From CAJPSE01 sp963514535 (lineage in GTDB: Bacteria > Synergistota > Synergistia > Synergistales > Aminobacteriaceae): a stretch of DNA of 20,620 nt. Each line of letters opens with the position of its first letter. Positions within the stretch are counted from its first letter, which is position 1. The notes beneath the pieces are model-generated. The model did not search any database, was not told where the DNA came from, and saw only the letters and a program-made list of their open reading frames with translations. The stretch is from contig CAUPUB010000039.1 in assembly GCA_963514535.1 (NCBI GenBank), positions 1 to 20,620 on the forward strand. Reading direction: 5' to 3'. Shown in pieces: positions 14,141-20,620 of the stretch. Made by a program: the position numbers and the translations under genes.

Positions 14141-15529
14141 TTATGCCTCATGCTCATCCAACGGAAACGCGTTATCCTGGCATTCGGTGGTGAGCGAGGG
14201 GCTGCGTTCCTCCGTCTGCTTTGAGTCTGCGTTCGCCCCGCCCTGCCGCTCTGTCTGGGGGAGGCGTGTTACCAGGATCTGATCGATCTTATAGTTATCG
14301 ATGTCGATTACCTCAAATTTATACCCTTCGTGCATGACAAAATCCGTGCGGTGAGGAATGCGCTTCAACATGAACATGAGGAAACCGCTGATGGTCTCAT
14401 AGTTTTGAGAGTCGGGGAACTCCTCGATATTGAACACATGCATGACATCCTCTATAGGCGTCGAGCCCTCAATCAGCCAGGAGCATTCGTCTCGTTTGAT
14501 AATCTGCTCCTCCTCCCCAACGAGATTGCCCATGAGCATCATCATGATATCCTGGAGAGTGATAATCCCGACCACCAAGGCATACTCGTTGAGCACGACG
14601 GCAAGGGTTTCTCCCCGTCGCTTGAAGTGATCCATAGCCTCAGCCAATGTCAGGCTGTCGGGGATAATAAGGGGCGGGCGAATGTCAATCCCGTTGTCCA
14701 GCTGGAGGCTCTGTTCTTTGATAACCCGTTCCAACAGCGCTTTGGAGTCCACACAGCCTACGATATGTTCGATATTCCCGTCACATACGATGTAGGTGGA
14801 ATGCGGTGCGGATGCAATTTTTTCCTTGATGTGGGCATCATCCTCATGAAGATCGAAATACACGATATTCTCCCGAACGGTCATAGCGGATGGAACCGTG
14901 CGTACATCGAGTTCGAAAATGTTGCCGATCAGATCCTTCTCCTGCGTCCTCAAGAGCCCGGCCATTATTCCTGCCTCCACCATGGCGTAGAGATCATCCG
15001 AGGTGAAGTCGTCCCGACGTTTTTCCGGAAATCCGAAAACCTTGCAGATGGCGCTGCTCAAGGAGTTGAAAATCTTTGCCAGGGGGGTACAGATAAAGAT
15101 GACCCGCCGCATTCCCTCTATTGTCCTTAAGGATACGGCCTCGGGAATAGCCATGGCAATTCGCTTGGGAATCAGGTCTGCAAAGAGGACGAAGAAGAGG
15201 CTGACGAAAATAAAGGGAACTGCGGAGGCAATCTGCCCCCTTAGGGTCGGGGAAAGGAAATTGGGCAGCAACCCATGAATGGGCGGGGACAGAAAGGCAT
15301 CGCCTACAATTCCCGCTAAAATTGCCATGGAGTTCAAGCCTATTTGCACTGTCGTAAAAAACAGTCCTGGCTGCTCTTGAAAACTCAGAATTCGTGCAGC
15401 CCGTTCATCCCCGGCTTCTGCAAGGGGGCGCAGCTTCATCCTGCGCGATGCCGCCAGGGAGATCTCCGAAAAGGCAAAAAAGGCGCTGATTATACTCAAG
15501 AAAGCAATGATAAGAAAACCATAAAACAT
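14141..15529 (-). CDS. CNNM/CorC (HlyC/CorC) family membrane protein with CBS pair
   Basis: A 462-residue protein of the hemolysin-C/CorC family, whose members are linked to magnesium or other divalent-cation transport. The order is an N-terminal CNNM (DUF21) membrane domain (about residues 1-180, with FFAFSEISLAASRR and LFADLIPKRIA), a CBS-domain pair (about 200-325, containing VPSAMTVRE and VVGIITLQDIMMMLMGNLVGE), and a C-terminal CorC_HlyC domain (about 345-425, with YETISGFLMFMLKRIP). A charged, low-similarity tail ends the protein. The ATG at 15527-15529 (MFYGFLIIAF) has GGGAGG nine bases upstream; an earlier in-frame TTG lacks support. The gene runs ahead of the transporter operon but has a promoter between, so it may be unrelated to it. 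Confidence 0.92.
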   Translation of the reverse strand: MFYGFLIIAFLSIISAFFAFSEISLAASRRMKLRPLAEAGDERAARILSFQEQPGLFFTTVQIGLNSMAILAGIVGDAFLSPPIHGLLPNFLSPTLRGQIASAVPFIFVSLFFVLFADLIPKRIAMAIPEAVSLRTIEGMRRVIFICTPLAKIFNSLSSAICKVFGFPEKRRDDFTSDDLYAMVEAGIMAGLLRTQEKDLIGNIFELDVRTVPSAMTVRENIVYFDLHEDDAHIKEKIASAPHSTYIVCDGNIEHIVGCVDSKALLERVIKEQSLQLDNGIDIRPPLIIPDSLTLAEAMDHFKRRGETLAVVLNEYALVVGIITLQDIMMMLMGNLVGEEEQIIKRDECSWLIEGSTPIEDVMHVFNIEEFPDSQNYETISGFLMFMLKRIPHRTDFVMHEGYKFEVIDIDNYKIDQILVTRLPQTERQGGANADSKQTEERSPSLTTECQDNAFPLDEHEA

Positions 15530-15639
15530 GATGTTAAACCTCCCAATTCCGATAGCACACAAACAAAACTCCGAGGCATGTTTCGGGATGAAGCCTGAGA
15601 AAACGCTGTTTAATCCATGAAGTCCCCATGTTAATTTTT

Positions 15640-15728
15640 AGGGAAGCGCTGGAGAGCTTTGCCTACAGATATTTTGCATAATTTATTATTGGCAAAATAT
15701 GCTTTTTTGTTTTAATCAGCGCTTCTCT
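15640..15728. repeat. nested inverted repeats
   Basis: Outer arms AGGGAAGCGCTG (15640-15651) and CAGCGCTTCTCT (15717-15728) pair at 11 of 12 positions. Inner arms ATATTTTGC (15669-15677) and GCAAAATAT (15692-15700) pair perfectly, followed by TTTTTTGTTTT on the + strand. The inner hairpin plus T-run resembles a terminator on the + strand, although no + strand gene was found upstream. The outer arms could mark a small mobile-element remnant. Confidence 0.6.
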
Positions 15729-15976
15729 AAATCCTGCCCCACCTTCCGCAGTCATTCCGTTGTCTGCTTGGGTGTAACACCTCCCAATAAGCGGTGTCTC
15801 TGAGGGCTTAGGCCGTAGGTTGCAATCCATGCCTAAGTCGAACGGCGAGCATGAAACTATCCGAAACTCTGGAGCCATACCGTAATAAAAATACCATAAA
15901 GGGCAATCTACTTCTACTCCCCTGTTGAGAAGAAGCCGCGAAGGGGGGAGGTCGCTCGACAGGCCCTGCTTTCTCC

Positions 15977-16020
15977 GTGACAGGGTTGTATTTTCAAAGA
16001 ATATATTTAAAATATATTTA
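15977..16020 (+). promoter_or_regulatory. possible promoter of the second GntR gene
   Basis: GTGACA (15977-15982), five of six bases to the -35 consensus, is followed after 18-19 bases by ATATAT/TATATT (16001-16007). The AT block is itself a direct repeat, AATATATTTA at 16000-16009 and 16011-16020. It would give a leader of about 100 bases before the GTG at 16119. The spacing is slightly long. Confidence 0.35.
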
Positions 16021-16058
16021 TAGGTCTTATGGTGGGCTCAGGGCAGCAAGGTATGGAG

Positions 16059-16080
16059 AATGCATGAAACAATGCATGAA
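16059..16080 (+). repeat. 10-bp direct repeat ahead of the second GntR gene
   Basis: AATGCATGAA occurs at 16059-16068 and again at 16071-16080, with a 12-base period. Each unit contains the palindrome ATGCAT. The position between the likely promoter and the GTG start would suit an autoregulatory site. Confidence 0.6.
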
Positions 16081-16118
16081 GGAGATTGTTTCCCGAGTGC
16101 AGAAATGAGGTAGCTTTT

Positions 16119-16754
16119 GTGATAAGGACAAAAAATGTGTCCTCCGTAAGCGACAGAATTTATGGAACCATCAAAAACGAGATCTTTTCGTGCGTCTTTT
16201 CCCCCGGAGACGTCATGACGATCGATTCACTTGCCAGTCGTTTTGAGGTGAGCAGGACTCCGGTCAGGGAGGCCCTTTTGGCGCTTTGTAAGGAGGGGCT
16301 CCTCCTTGTTCGCCCAAGGGTCGGGTTTTGTGTGACGCCAGTGGATGTGAGGGAGATTATAGAGACGTACAGCCTGAGGATCTTGCTCGAGAAGGAGGCC
16401 GTTCGGCTGGCCGTCACCCGTATCTCCTCGGAGACTCTGCTGCAGCTTGGCAGGATAATGGAGTTGCCTGTCCACCAATACAACCATCAATTCCATTCCC
16501 TTATCGCTAAGGAATCAGGTTGGGGGGTACTTGCTGATGTGCTGGAGACCTTGCTCGACAAGTCGGCAAGAACGCGTGCATGTTTGCTTCATGCGGAAAA
16601 GCATTATGCCAGGGAGAGCCTGAAGGGAAATTACGGACATCGGGATATTTACGACGCTTTACTCCGAAGAGATGAAGAAAAAGCGGTGGCAGCTATGGAG
16701 AGGCATCTGGAAGAGGCAAAGAATCGTGTGCTCAAAGCCATCTCCATCGTTTAG
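16119..16754 (+). CDS. GntR-family transcriptional regulator (FCD-like, short)
   Basis: A 211-residue regulator. The N-terminal winged helix-turn-helix (about residues 8-66) shows the family core IDSLASRFEVSRTPVREALLALCKEGLL followed by a wing, RPRVGFCVTP. The C-terminal helical domain is FCD-like, with IIETYSLRILLEKEAVRLA, a HQFHSLIA helix and a terminal HLEEAKNRVLKAI helix. The segment before HQFH looks about a dozen residues shorter than usual. The start was chosen as GTG 16119, with GAGGT seven bases upstream. The more upstream TTG at 16086 sits one base from its only ribosome-like site. It reads into the URO-D and cysteine desulfidase genes, which it probably controls. Confidence 0.85.
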   Translation: MIRTKNVSSVSDRIYGTIKNEIFSCVFSPGDVMTIDSLASRFEVSRTPVREALLALCKEGLLLVRPRVGFCVTPVDVREIIETYSLRILLEKEAVRLAVTRISSETLLQLGRIMELPVHQYNHQFHSLIAKESGWGVLADVLETLLDKSARTRACLLHAEKHYARESLKGNYGHRDIYDALLRRDEEKAVAAMERHLEEAKNRVLKAISIV

Positions 16755-16813
16755 TCGGACCTCTTATGGCGACAAACGATAAAAAAAGGCATACATATCC
16801 AGGAGGTAATATC

Positions 16814-17806
16814 ATGAGGATGACTCACAGACAGCGTATCGAGAGCGCGCTCCAGCTCAAGGAAACCGACAGGCTACCCTACAGCCTGTGGGCACACTTC
16901 CCAAACAGGGACCGTCATCCCCGCCGCTTGGCCGAACTGGCGCTGAGGGCGCAGAGGGAGTACGATCTGGACTTTATCAAGTACATGCCCTTTGGACTTT
17001 ACACCACCATCGACATGGGCGTCGATCTTGACGTGTACGAGGGCTTTGAAAAAGCCCCCACACAGCATGAGCCCGTCATCAAGGACGTCAAGGACTGGGA
17101 TCGCATTCGTCCTCTCGACGGAACCCGGGGCGAGTACGCCGTCGTCCTGGAATCACAGCGTATTCTCATGGAGATGCTGGAGGAACACGTGCCCTTCCTG
17201 CAGACACTTTTCAGTCCGGCCACCACATTAGCGAAGATGTGTTCTCCAGCCGATCTGGTCAGACATATGCGCGAGGACCCCGCCCGCGTCCACCGCGTGC
17301 TGGAGATGGTCACGGACACCACGATTCAATTTGCCCGCGCTTCCGCCGACTTGGGCGCGGATGGATTCTTCTATGCCTCGCAGCTTTCGGGGCGTCAGAC
17401 GATGGAGAAAACCGAGTACGAGGCGTTTGTCGAAAAGTATGACCTTGCGATCCTAAACGCCGTTAAGGACAGGACCTGGTTTAACGTACTGCACCTGCAC
17501 GGCGCCCAGGTGCGCATCGACGAAGTCCAGCATTACCCTGTGCAGGGGCTGAGTTGGCACGACCGCGATGACGGTCCCTCTATGGAGGAGGTTCGCAAGT
17601 ACAGCACAAAGGCGTTCGTTGGGGGCCTCAGCTGGGGCAAGAATTGGCTGACCAAGACGGAGGAACAGGTTGTCGGTGAGGTGCGGGAGATGTGCGGTCG
17701 CCCCGGCCTGATCCTGGGGCCGGGTTGTGTGATCGAGCCGCATACCCCGAAGAAGTTCCTGGAGCTGGTCCAGAAGACGGTCGTTGAGTGTTCGTGTTGT
17801 CGCTGA
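16814..17806 (+). CDS. uroporphyrinogen decarboxylase (URO-D) family protein, non-heme type
   Basis: A 330-residue TIM-barrel protein of the URO-D superfamily. It begins with the family's MTHRQRIESALQLKETDRLP. It contains HLHG (H227, H229) in place of the H-x-C zinc motif of MtaA-type methyltransferases, then YPVQGLSWHDR, and ends with LGPGCVIEPHTPKKFLELVQ, where C305 is a likely zinc ligand. This pattern fits the non-heme branch (corrinoid or thiol methyl transfer, and uncharacterised relatives) rather than HemE. AGGAGGT seven bases before the ATG at 16814 fixes the start; the frame is open upstream to 16766 without support. It lies 59 bases after a GntR gene and 30 before the cysteine desulfidase, suggesting a role in sulfur or methyl metabolism. 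Confidence 0.85.
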   Translation: MRMTHRQRIESALQLKETDRLPYSLWAHFPNRDRHPRRLAELALRAQREYDLDFIKYMPFGLYTTIDMGVDLDVYEGFEKAPTQHEPVIKDVKDWDRIRPLDGTRGEYAVVLESQRILMEMLEEHVPFLQTLFSPATTLAKMCSPADLVRHMREDPARVHRVLEMVTDTTIQFARASADLGADGFFYASQLSGRQTMEKTEYEAFVEKYDLAILNAVKDRTWFNVLHLHGAQVRIDEVQHYPVQGLSWHDRDDGPSMEEVRKYSTKAFVGGLSWGKNWLTKTEEQVVGEVREMCGRPGLILGPGCVIEPHTPKKFLELVQKTVVECSCCR

Positions 17807-17836
17807 TATTGGGCGCTGGAGAGTCCAGGAGGACCT

Positions 17837-19147
17837 ATGTTCACCATCACTGAGTTTCTGCATGAAGAAGTAAAGCCGGCGCTGGGCTGTACCGAGCCGG
17901 GTGCTGTGGCGCTGGCGGTCGCCAAGGCATGTGAGCAGTTGAGCGCGCGAGCGGAGCGATTGGAGGTCGTCGTCAGCGACAACATCTTTAAGAACGGCAT
18001 CGCTGTCGGAGTGCCGGGGACTGATGGCGCGCGCGGCAACGAGATCGCCGCGGCGTTGGCGGTGTTCTGCGGCCACAGCGCCTACAGCCTTGAGGTGCTG
18101 AAGGACGCGACTCCCGATGACCTCCAGGAAGCCAGAGCGTTTATCGACGACGGCAAACTGACGCTGACGGCCAATGGTCAGGGCGGCGTCTATGTCAAGG
18201 CGAGGGCTTACGCCGGCGGAGAGACGGGGATGGCTGTGATCGAGCAGACGCACGGTAACATCACGCTTGTGAAAAAAGACGACACGGTCGTCTTTGAGGC
18301 CGTGCCCTCCTGCGACTCCGCCGTGTCAAAGATGGCCGCAAAAAATGCCTCTGCCTCCATTCCCGACCAGGTGAAGGCGATGGGCTTTGAAGAGCTGGTT
18401 GCGCTGGCCGGCCGGCTGTCCTCAGAAGATGTGGACTACGTGTGGGGTGGCATCGAGATGAACCTGCGCATCTCGGACTTCGGCTTTGACCACAAGGTCG
18501 GGCTTGGCCTGGGGCAAACTGTTAGGGACTCGGCCGGTGCAAACTATCGCAGCGATTTGGCCGCTCAGGTGAAGGCGATCTCCGCCGCGGCCTCCGACGC
18601 GCGCATGGCGGGCGTGGCGCTGCCCGTAATGAGCAGCGCGGGCAGCGGTAATCACGGCATCACCGCCATTCTGCCGGTCTACGTGGTGGGCATGGCACAT
18701 CACAAGTCCCGTGAGGAGATTGCCCGCGCTGTGGCCTACAGCCACCTGGCGACGAGCTTCGTCAAAAGCCGCATGGGACGCCTTAGCCCCGTCTGTGGCT
18801 GCGCGGTAGCGGCGGGTGCTGGCGCAGCCGCAGGCATCGTGAACGTCCTGGGCGGCACGGACGTGCAGGCGCAAAAGGCCATGGAACTGGTACTGGGCAA
18901 CATCACGGGTATGCTCTGTGACGGTGCGAAGGAATCCTGTGCGCTCAAGGTTGGCACGGGAGCGACTGAGGCCTTTTATGCAGCGCAGATTGCCCTAGCA
19001 GGTGGCGGGATGGCGGTATCCCAGGGCGTCGTTGACGTGAACAGCTTCACGCGCACGGCGGAGAACGCGGCGCGGCTGAATCGCGAGGGCATGAGGGACA
19101 TCGATCACACGATTATCGACATCATCACGCACCGCTGCGTGAGTTGA
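17837..19147 (+). CDS. cyuA: L-cysteine desulfidase family protein (CyuA/YhaM, UPF0597)
   Basis: A 436-residue protein of the UPF0597/serine-dehydratase-alpha-like family. Known members, Methanocaldococcus CDS and enterobacterial CyuA/YhaM, use an iron-sulfur cluster to break L-cysteine into pyruvate, ammonia and sulfide. The hallmark GCTEPGAVA (C18) is at the N-terminus; candidate cluster cysteines C320, C322, C361 and C368 sit in the motifs VCGCAVAAG and MLCDGAKESC. Also present are SDNIFKNG and the glycine-rich SSAGSGNHGI. The length equals that typical of the family. The ATG has AGGAGG six bases upstream and follows the URO-D gene by 30 bases. Cysteine is the best guess; serine or another thiol amino acid is possible. 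Confidence 0.88.
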   Translation: MFTITEFLHEEVKPALGCTEPGAVALAVAKACEQLSARAERLEVVVSDNIFKNGIAVGVPGTDGARGNEIAAALAVFCGHSAYSLEVLKDATPDDLQEARAFIDDGKLTLTANGQGGVYVKARAYAGGETGMAVIEQTHGNITLVKKDDTVVFEAVPSCDSAVSKMAAKNASASIPDQVKAMGFEELVALAGRLSSEDVDYVWGGIEMNLRISDFGFDHKVGLGLGQTVRDSAGANYRSDLAAQVKAISAAASDARMAGVALPVMSSAGSGNHGITAILPVYVVGMAHHKSREEIARAVAYSHLATSFVKSRMGRLSPVCGCAVAAGAGAAAGIVNVLGGTDVQAQKAMELVLGNITGMLCDGAKESCALKVGTGATEAFYAAQIALAGGGMAVSQGVVDVNSFTRTAENAARLNREGMRDIDHTIIDIITHRCVS

Positions 19148-19167
19148 GCCCTTGGAAAGTTGACCGG

Positions 19168-19197
19168 CGGGAAAGCACGAAACGGGAAAGCACGAAA
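19168..19197. repeat. 15-bp perfect tandem repeat
   Basis: CGGGAAAGCACGAAA occurs twice without a gap (19168-19182 and 19183-19197), between the cyuA stop and the convergent terminator stem. It lies outside genes and has no evident coding role. Confidence 0.85.
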
Positions 19198-19199
19198 AA

Positions 19200-19225
19200 G
19201 GAGGGCAGATCGTAAACTGCCCTCC
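19200..19225 (-). terminator. rho-independent terminator of the ccdA operon
   Basis: Arms GGAGGGCAG (19200-19208) and CTGCCCTCC (19217-19225) with an 8-base loop form a perfect 9-bp GC-rich stem. On the - strand it is followed directly by TTTTTC and lies 30 bases past the ccdA stop. On the + strand no T-run follows, so it is at best a weak stop for cyuA. Confidence 0.85.
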
Positions 19226-19254
19226 GTCCTCGTGTCATTGGAGGAAAATAAAGG

Positions 19255-19977
19255 TCAGATGAAATACCAGAGGTACAGGACCCCGTGGCCCAGATAGATT
19301 CCCACACAGATCAGCACGACGCCGCAAAGGAAGTTCAAGACGCGCAGGGCCTTCTGCCCCCGTTCGCTCTGGAGCCAGCCGGAGGCGAGCTGAGCGAAGG
19401 TCCCGGATACGATCAGCACGGCACTGTAGCCCAACGCGTAGGCGAGGATCAGGCCGAAGGAGAACAGGAGCCCGCGTGAGGCCTGGGCCGCAGCCAGCGA
19501 GAGCACCGGGGTGATGTAGGCAATGCTGCACGGGCCGATGGCAAGCCCCGACACGACGCCCAGGACCAGAGCCCCCCAAAGCCCGCGCCGCTCCGTGGAG
19601 CCGCCGCCCCTCCCGAACGAGAAGAACTTGAAGTGCACGAGCCCCGTCAGATGGACGCCCATGAGGATGAACACCGCGGCGACGAAGAGCGTCAAAAATC
19701 GCTCGTTGCCCCCCAGAAGCAGGCCGAAGCTGGAGGTGACGAACCCCACCAGCATGAGGTTCAGCACGATCCCGCTGCAGAAGGCACAGGATATCTTGAA
19801 CGCCTCCCAGCGGCTGGGGCTGTCCGTGTTCTCGATGTAGCCGACGACCAGGGGGATAGCTGCAATGCCGCAGGGGCTGAGGATGACGCTTGCGATCCCC
19901 CAGAGAAAGGCCCCCGCCCATTGCAGGGGCCCGCTCGAGAACATCACGGAGGCGATGGCGTTGATGACGTCAGTCAT
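19255..19977 (-). CDS. ccdA: CcdA-type cytochrome c biogenesis/thiol-disulfide transmembrane protein
   Basis: A 240-residue six-helix membrane protein of the CcdA/DsbD-core family, which carries electrons from cytoplasmic thioredoxin across the membrane. The two redox cysteines lie in the expected duplicated settings: SPCGIAAIP (C36) in the first helix and GPCSIAYITP (C150) in the fourth. A glycine-rich loop near residues 120-132 separates the two halves. Its ATG overlaps the upstream stop as TAATG, so it is coupled to an exported thioredoxin-fold protein, its probable electron acceptor. The strong terminator at 19200-19225 ends the unit. No cytochrome c genes are visible, so general periplasmic thiol reduction is as likely as heme attachment. 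Confidence 0.92.
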   Translation of the reverse strand: MTDVINAIASVMFSSGPLQWAGAFLWGIASVILSPCGIAAIPLVVGYIENTDSPSRWEAFKISCAFCSGIVLNLMLVGFVTSSFGLLLGGNERFLTLFVAAVFILMGVHLTGLVHFKFFSFGRGGGSTERRGLWGALVLGVVSGLAIGPCSIAYITPVLSLAAAQASRGLLFSFGLILAYALGYSAVLIVSGTFAQLASGWLQSERGQKALRVLNFLCGVVLICVGIYLGHGVLYLWYFI

Positions 19978-20327
19978 TATTCTATGGCGACCCCCGCTTT
20001 TTTGAAGATCTCCAGGACCTCGTCAAGGCTGCGGTAGCCGACCTCCTGCTGGACGACCTTGCCCTCGGCGTCCAGGAAGAGGAGGGTGGGGACGTAGCGC
20101 ACCTTGTACTCCCGAGCCATCTCGGGGTGCTCCTCCACGTTCACCTTCTCCGCCGCCAGCTTGCCCGCGTACTTTTCGTTGATCTCGTCCAGGACCTTGG
20201 CCATCTGCAGGCAAGCGGGACAGGTCGGCGTGGACAGGGACTTCAGGGTCGGCAGTTTCTTCTCCCCGGCAAAGGCGGGCGAAAAGGCAAGGGCCACCAG
20301 AACGACTGACAGAGCGAACAACTTCAT
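19977..20327 (-). CDS. exported thioredoxin-fold protein
   Basis: A 116-residue protein with a signal peptide (MKLFALSVVLVALAFSPAFA, likely cut after A20) and a thioredoxin fold. The active site is C36-P-A-C39, and the cis-proline region is VRYVPTLLF. The C-terminal helix SLDEVLEIFKKAG completes the fold. It should act outside the cytoplasmic membrane, reduced by the CcdA protein encoded immediately downstream (TAATG overlap). The frame is open further upstream, but the ATG at 20325-20327 gives the signal peptide and has AAGGAAG at good spacing. CPAC rather than CGPC fits specialised reductases more than general thioredoxin; the target is unknown. Confidence 0.9.
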   Translation of the reverse strand: MKLFALSVVLVALAFSPAFAGEKKLPTLKSLSTPTCPACLQMAKVLDEINEKYAGKLAAEKVNVEEHPEMAREYKVRYVPTLLFLDAEGKVVQQEVGYRSLDEVLEIFKKAGVAIE

Positions 20328-20394
20328 CACAGAACACTTCCTTTCGATAACTCGATAATTAAGAAATGGAATTCCGAAATGCCGCGACGTGTTT

Positions 20395-20423
20395 ATGCTA
20401 CAGGACCTTCCCATCCTTGACAA
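20395..20423 (-). promoter_or_regulatory. sigma-70-like promoter of the thioredoxin-ccdA operon
   Basis: On the - strand, -35 TTGTCA (20418-20423) and -10 TAGCAT (20395-20400) are exactly 17 bases apart. This would start transcription near 20388, giving a leader of about 60 bases before the thioredoxin ATG. The -10 box matches four of six consensus positions. Confidence 0.55.
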
Positions 20424-20537
20424 GCTGGCGTTCCTGCGGATTTTCGCATACGGGATATACGGGAGGAAGCGGCAGGTATTCCAGATTACCTGTTGTATTG
20501 ATAATCTAAAATCCGGCGATGGAGCCTCCCAACGCCT

Positions 20538-20620
20538 TTATCCTTCCCTTTCATTCCTCTCCAGCGACACGCCGTTCAGCAGCTCGTAGTACCTGCCTAG
20601 GGCTCCATGGTCGAGCGGGC
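20538..20620 (-). CDS. 3' end of a gene cut by the window edge
   Basis: The last 27 or so codons of a - strand frame entering from the right, ending PLDHGALGRYYELLNG... and a TAA at 20538-20540. The stretch has ordinary protein-like composition, and its G+C-rich third positions fit neighbouring genes. It is too short to identify, and the call rests on composition plus the absence of stops. About 115 bases separate its stop from the next promoter, with no clear terminator. Confidence 0.45.
   Translation of the reverse strand, partial: PLDHGALGRYYELLNGVSLERNEREG

Larger units (their letters stand above)
15530..16118. other. 589-bp divergent intergenic region
   Basis: An AT-rich stretch between the leftward CNNM gene and the rightward GntR gene. 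It holds nested inverted repeats (15640-15728), a GGTGT-A-ACACC palindrome (15771-15781), a CTTAGGC/GCCTAAG inverted pair (about 15808-15837), an AT-rich promoter-like segment (15977-16020) and a 10-base direct repeat (16059-16080). A 71-codon - strand frame (15663-15878) has no recognisable domain and was not called. No RNA gene or known riboswitch class was recognised. Confidence 0.6.

Noticed and set aside
15663..15878. 71-codon - strand frame in the long intergenic region, considered as a transposase remnant
   Set aside because: No transposase motif or domain could be recognised and it runs through inverted repeats, so it is not supported as a gene.
17453..18253. - strand frame of 266 codons opposite the URO-D and cyuA genes
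   Set aside because: It spans two well-supported genes and their gap, has arginine/leucine-rich shadow composition, and shows no family motif.
1..20620. CRISPR arrays, tRNA or rRNA genes, integrase or complete insertion sequences
   Set aside because: Reading both strands showed no regularly spaced repeat array, cloverleaf-like tRNA or rRNA signature, and no transposase or integrase domain.

Overview
The window is bacterial, with densely packed, mostly operonic genes. The contents suggest an anaerobe that ferments amino acids or peptides: a selenium/molybdenum-type ring hydroxylase, a peptide importer with an M20 amidohydrolase, a cysteine desulfidase, a corrinoid-type URO-D protein, and a CcdA/thioredoxin pair with an exported thioredoxin. 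Synergistota is a reasonable guess from gene style, but it is inference only: no rRNA, tRNA or other marker gene was seen. The two ends (about 1-4,620 and 16,800-20,330) look clearly GC-rich. The middle (about 4,650-16,750) looks more AT-rich, most obviously in the toxin-antitoxin module and around 15,560-16,100.

Left block (+ strand, 5-4615): a cyclase-family metal hydrolase is followed by four overlapping genes for a molybdenum hydroxylase, in the order FAD subunit, [2Fe-2S] subunit, and a molybdopterin subunit split into two genes. The order and lengths match the F-S-L-M layout of Eubacterium barkeri nicotinate dehydrogenase better than ordinary three-gene xanthine dehydrogenases. A Phd/RelE-type toxin-antitoxin module follows (4685-5246). 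It sits exactly between two copies of a ~225-bp block containing the 3' end of the last hydroxylase gene, so a catalytic-site-bearing fragment of that gene is repeated at 5298-5471.

Middle block (- strand, 15529 down to 5560): a CNNM/CorC-family membrane protein comes first. Then follows a dipeptide/oligopeptide ABC transporter locus, transcribed leftward as permease B, permease C, ATPase D, ATPase F, an unknown two-helix membrane protein, an M20 amidohydrolase, a family-5 solute-binding protein and a GntR/FCD regulator. A strong sigma-70-like promoter lies ahead of permease B, and a perfect 31-bp palindrome overlaps its -10 box. This looks like the control site of the locus, perhaps for its own GntR protein. 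An 11-bp inverted repeat separates the solute-binding gene from the regulator.

Right block: a second GntR regulator (start 16119, +) precedes a URO-D-family protein and a CyuA-type L-cysteine desulfidase, probably one operon for sulfur-compound or amino-acid use. A convergent pair on the - strand, an exported thioredoxin-fold protein overlapping CcdA, has a good promoter (20395-20423) and a clear intrinsic terminator (19200-19225). The right edge cuts through the 3' end of another - strand gene.
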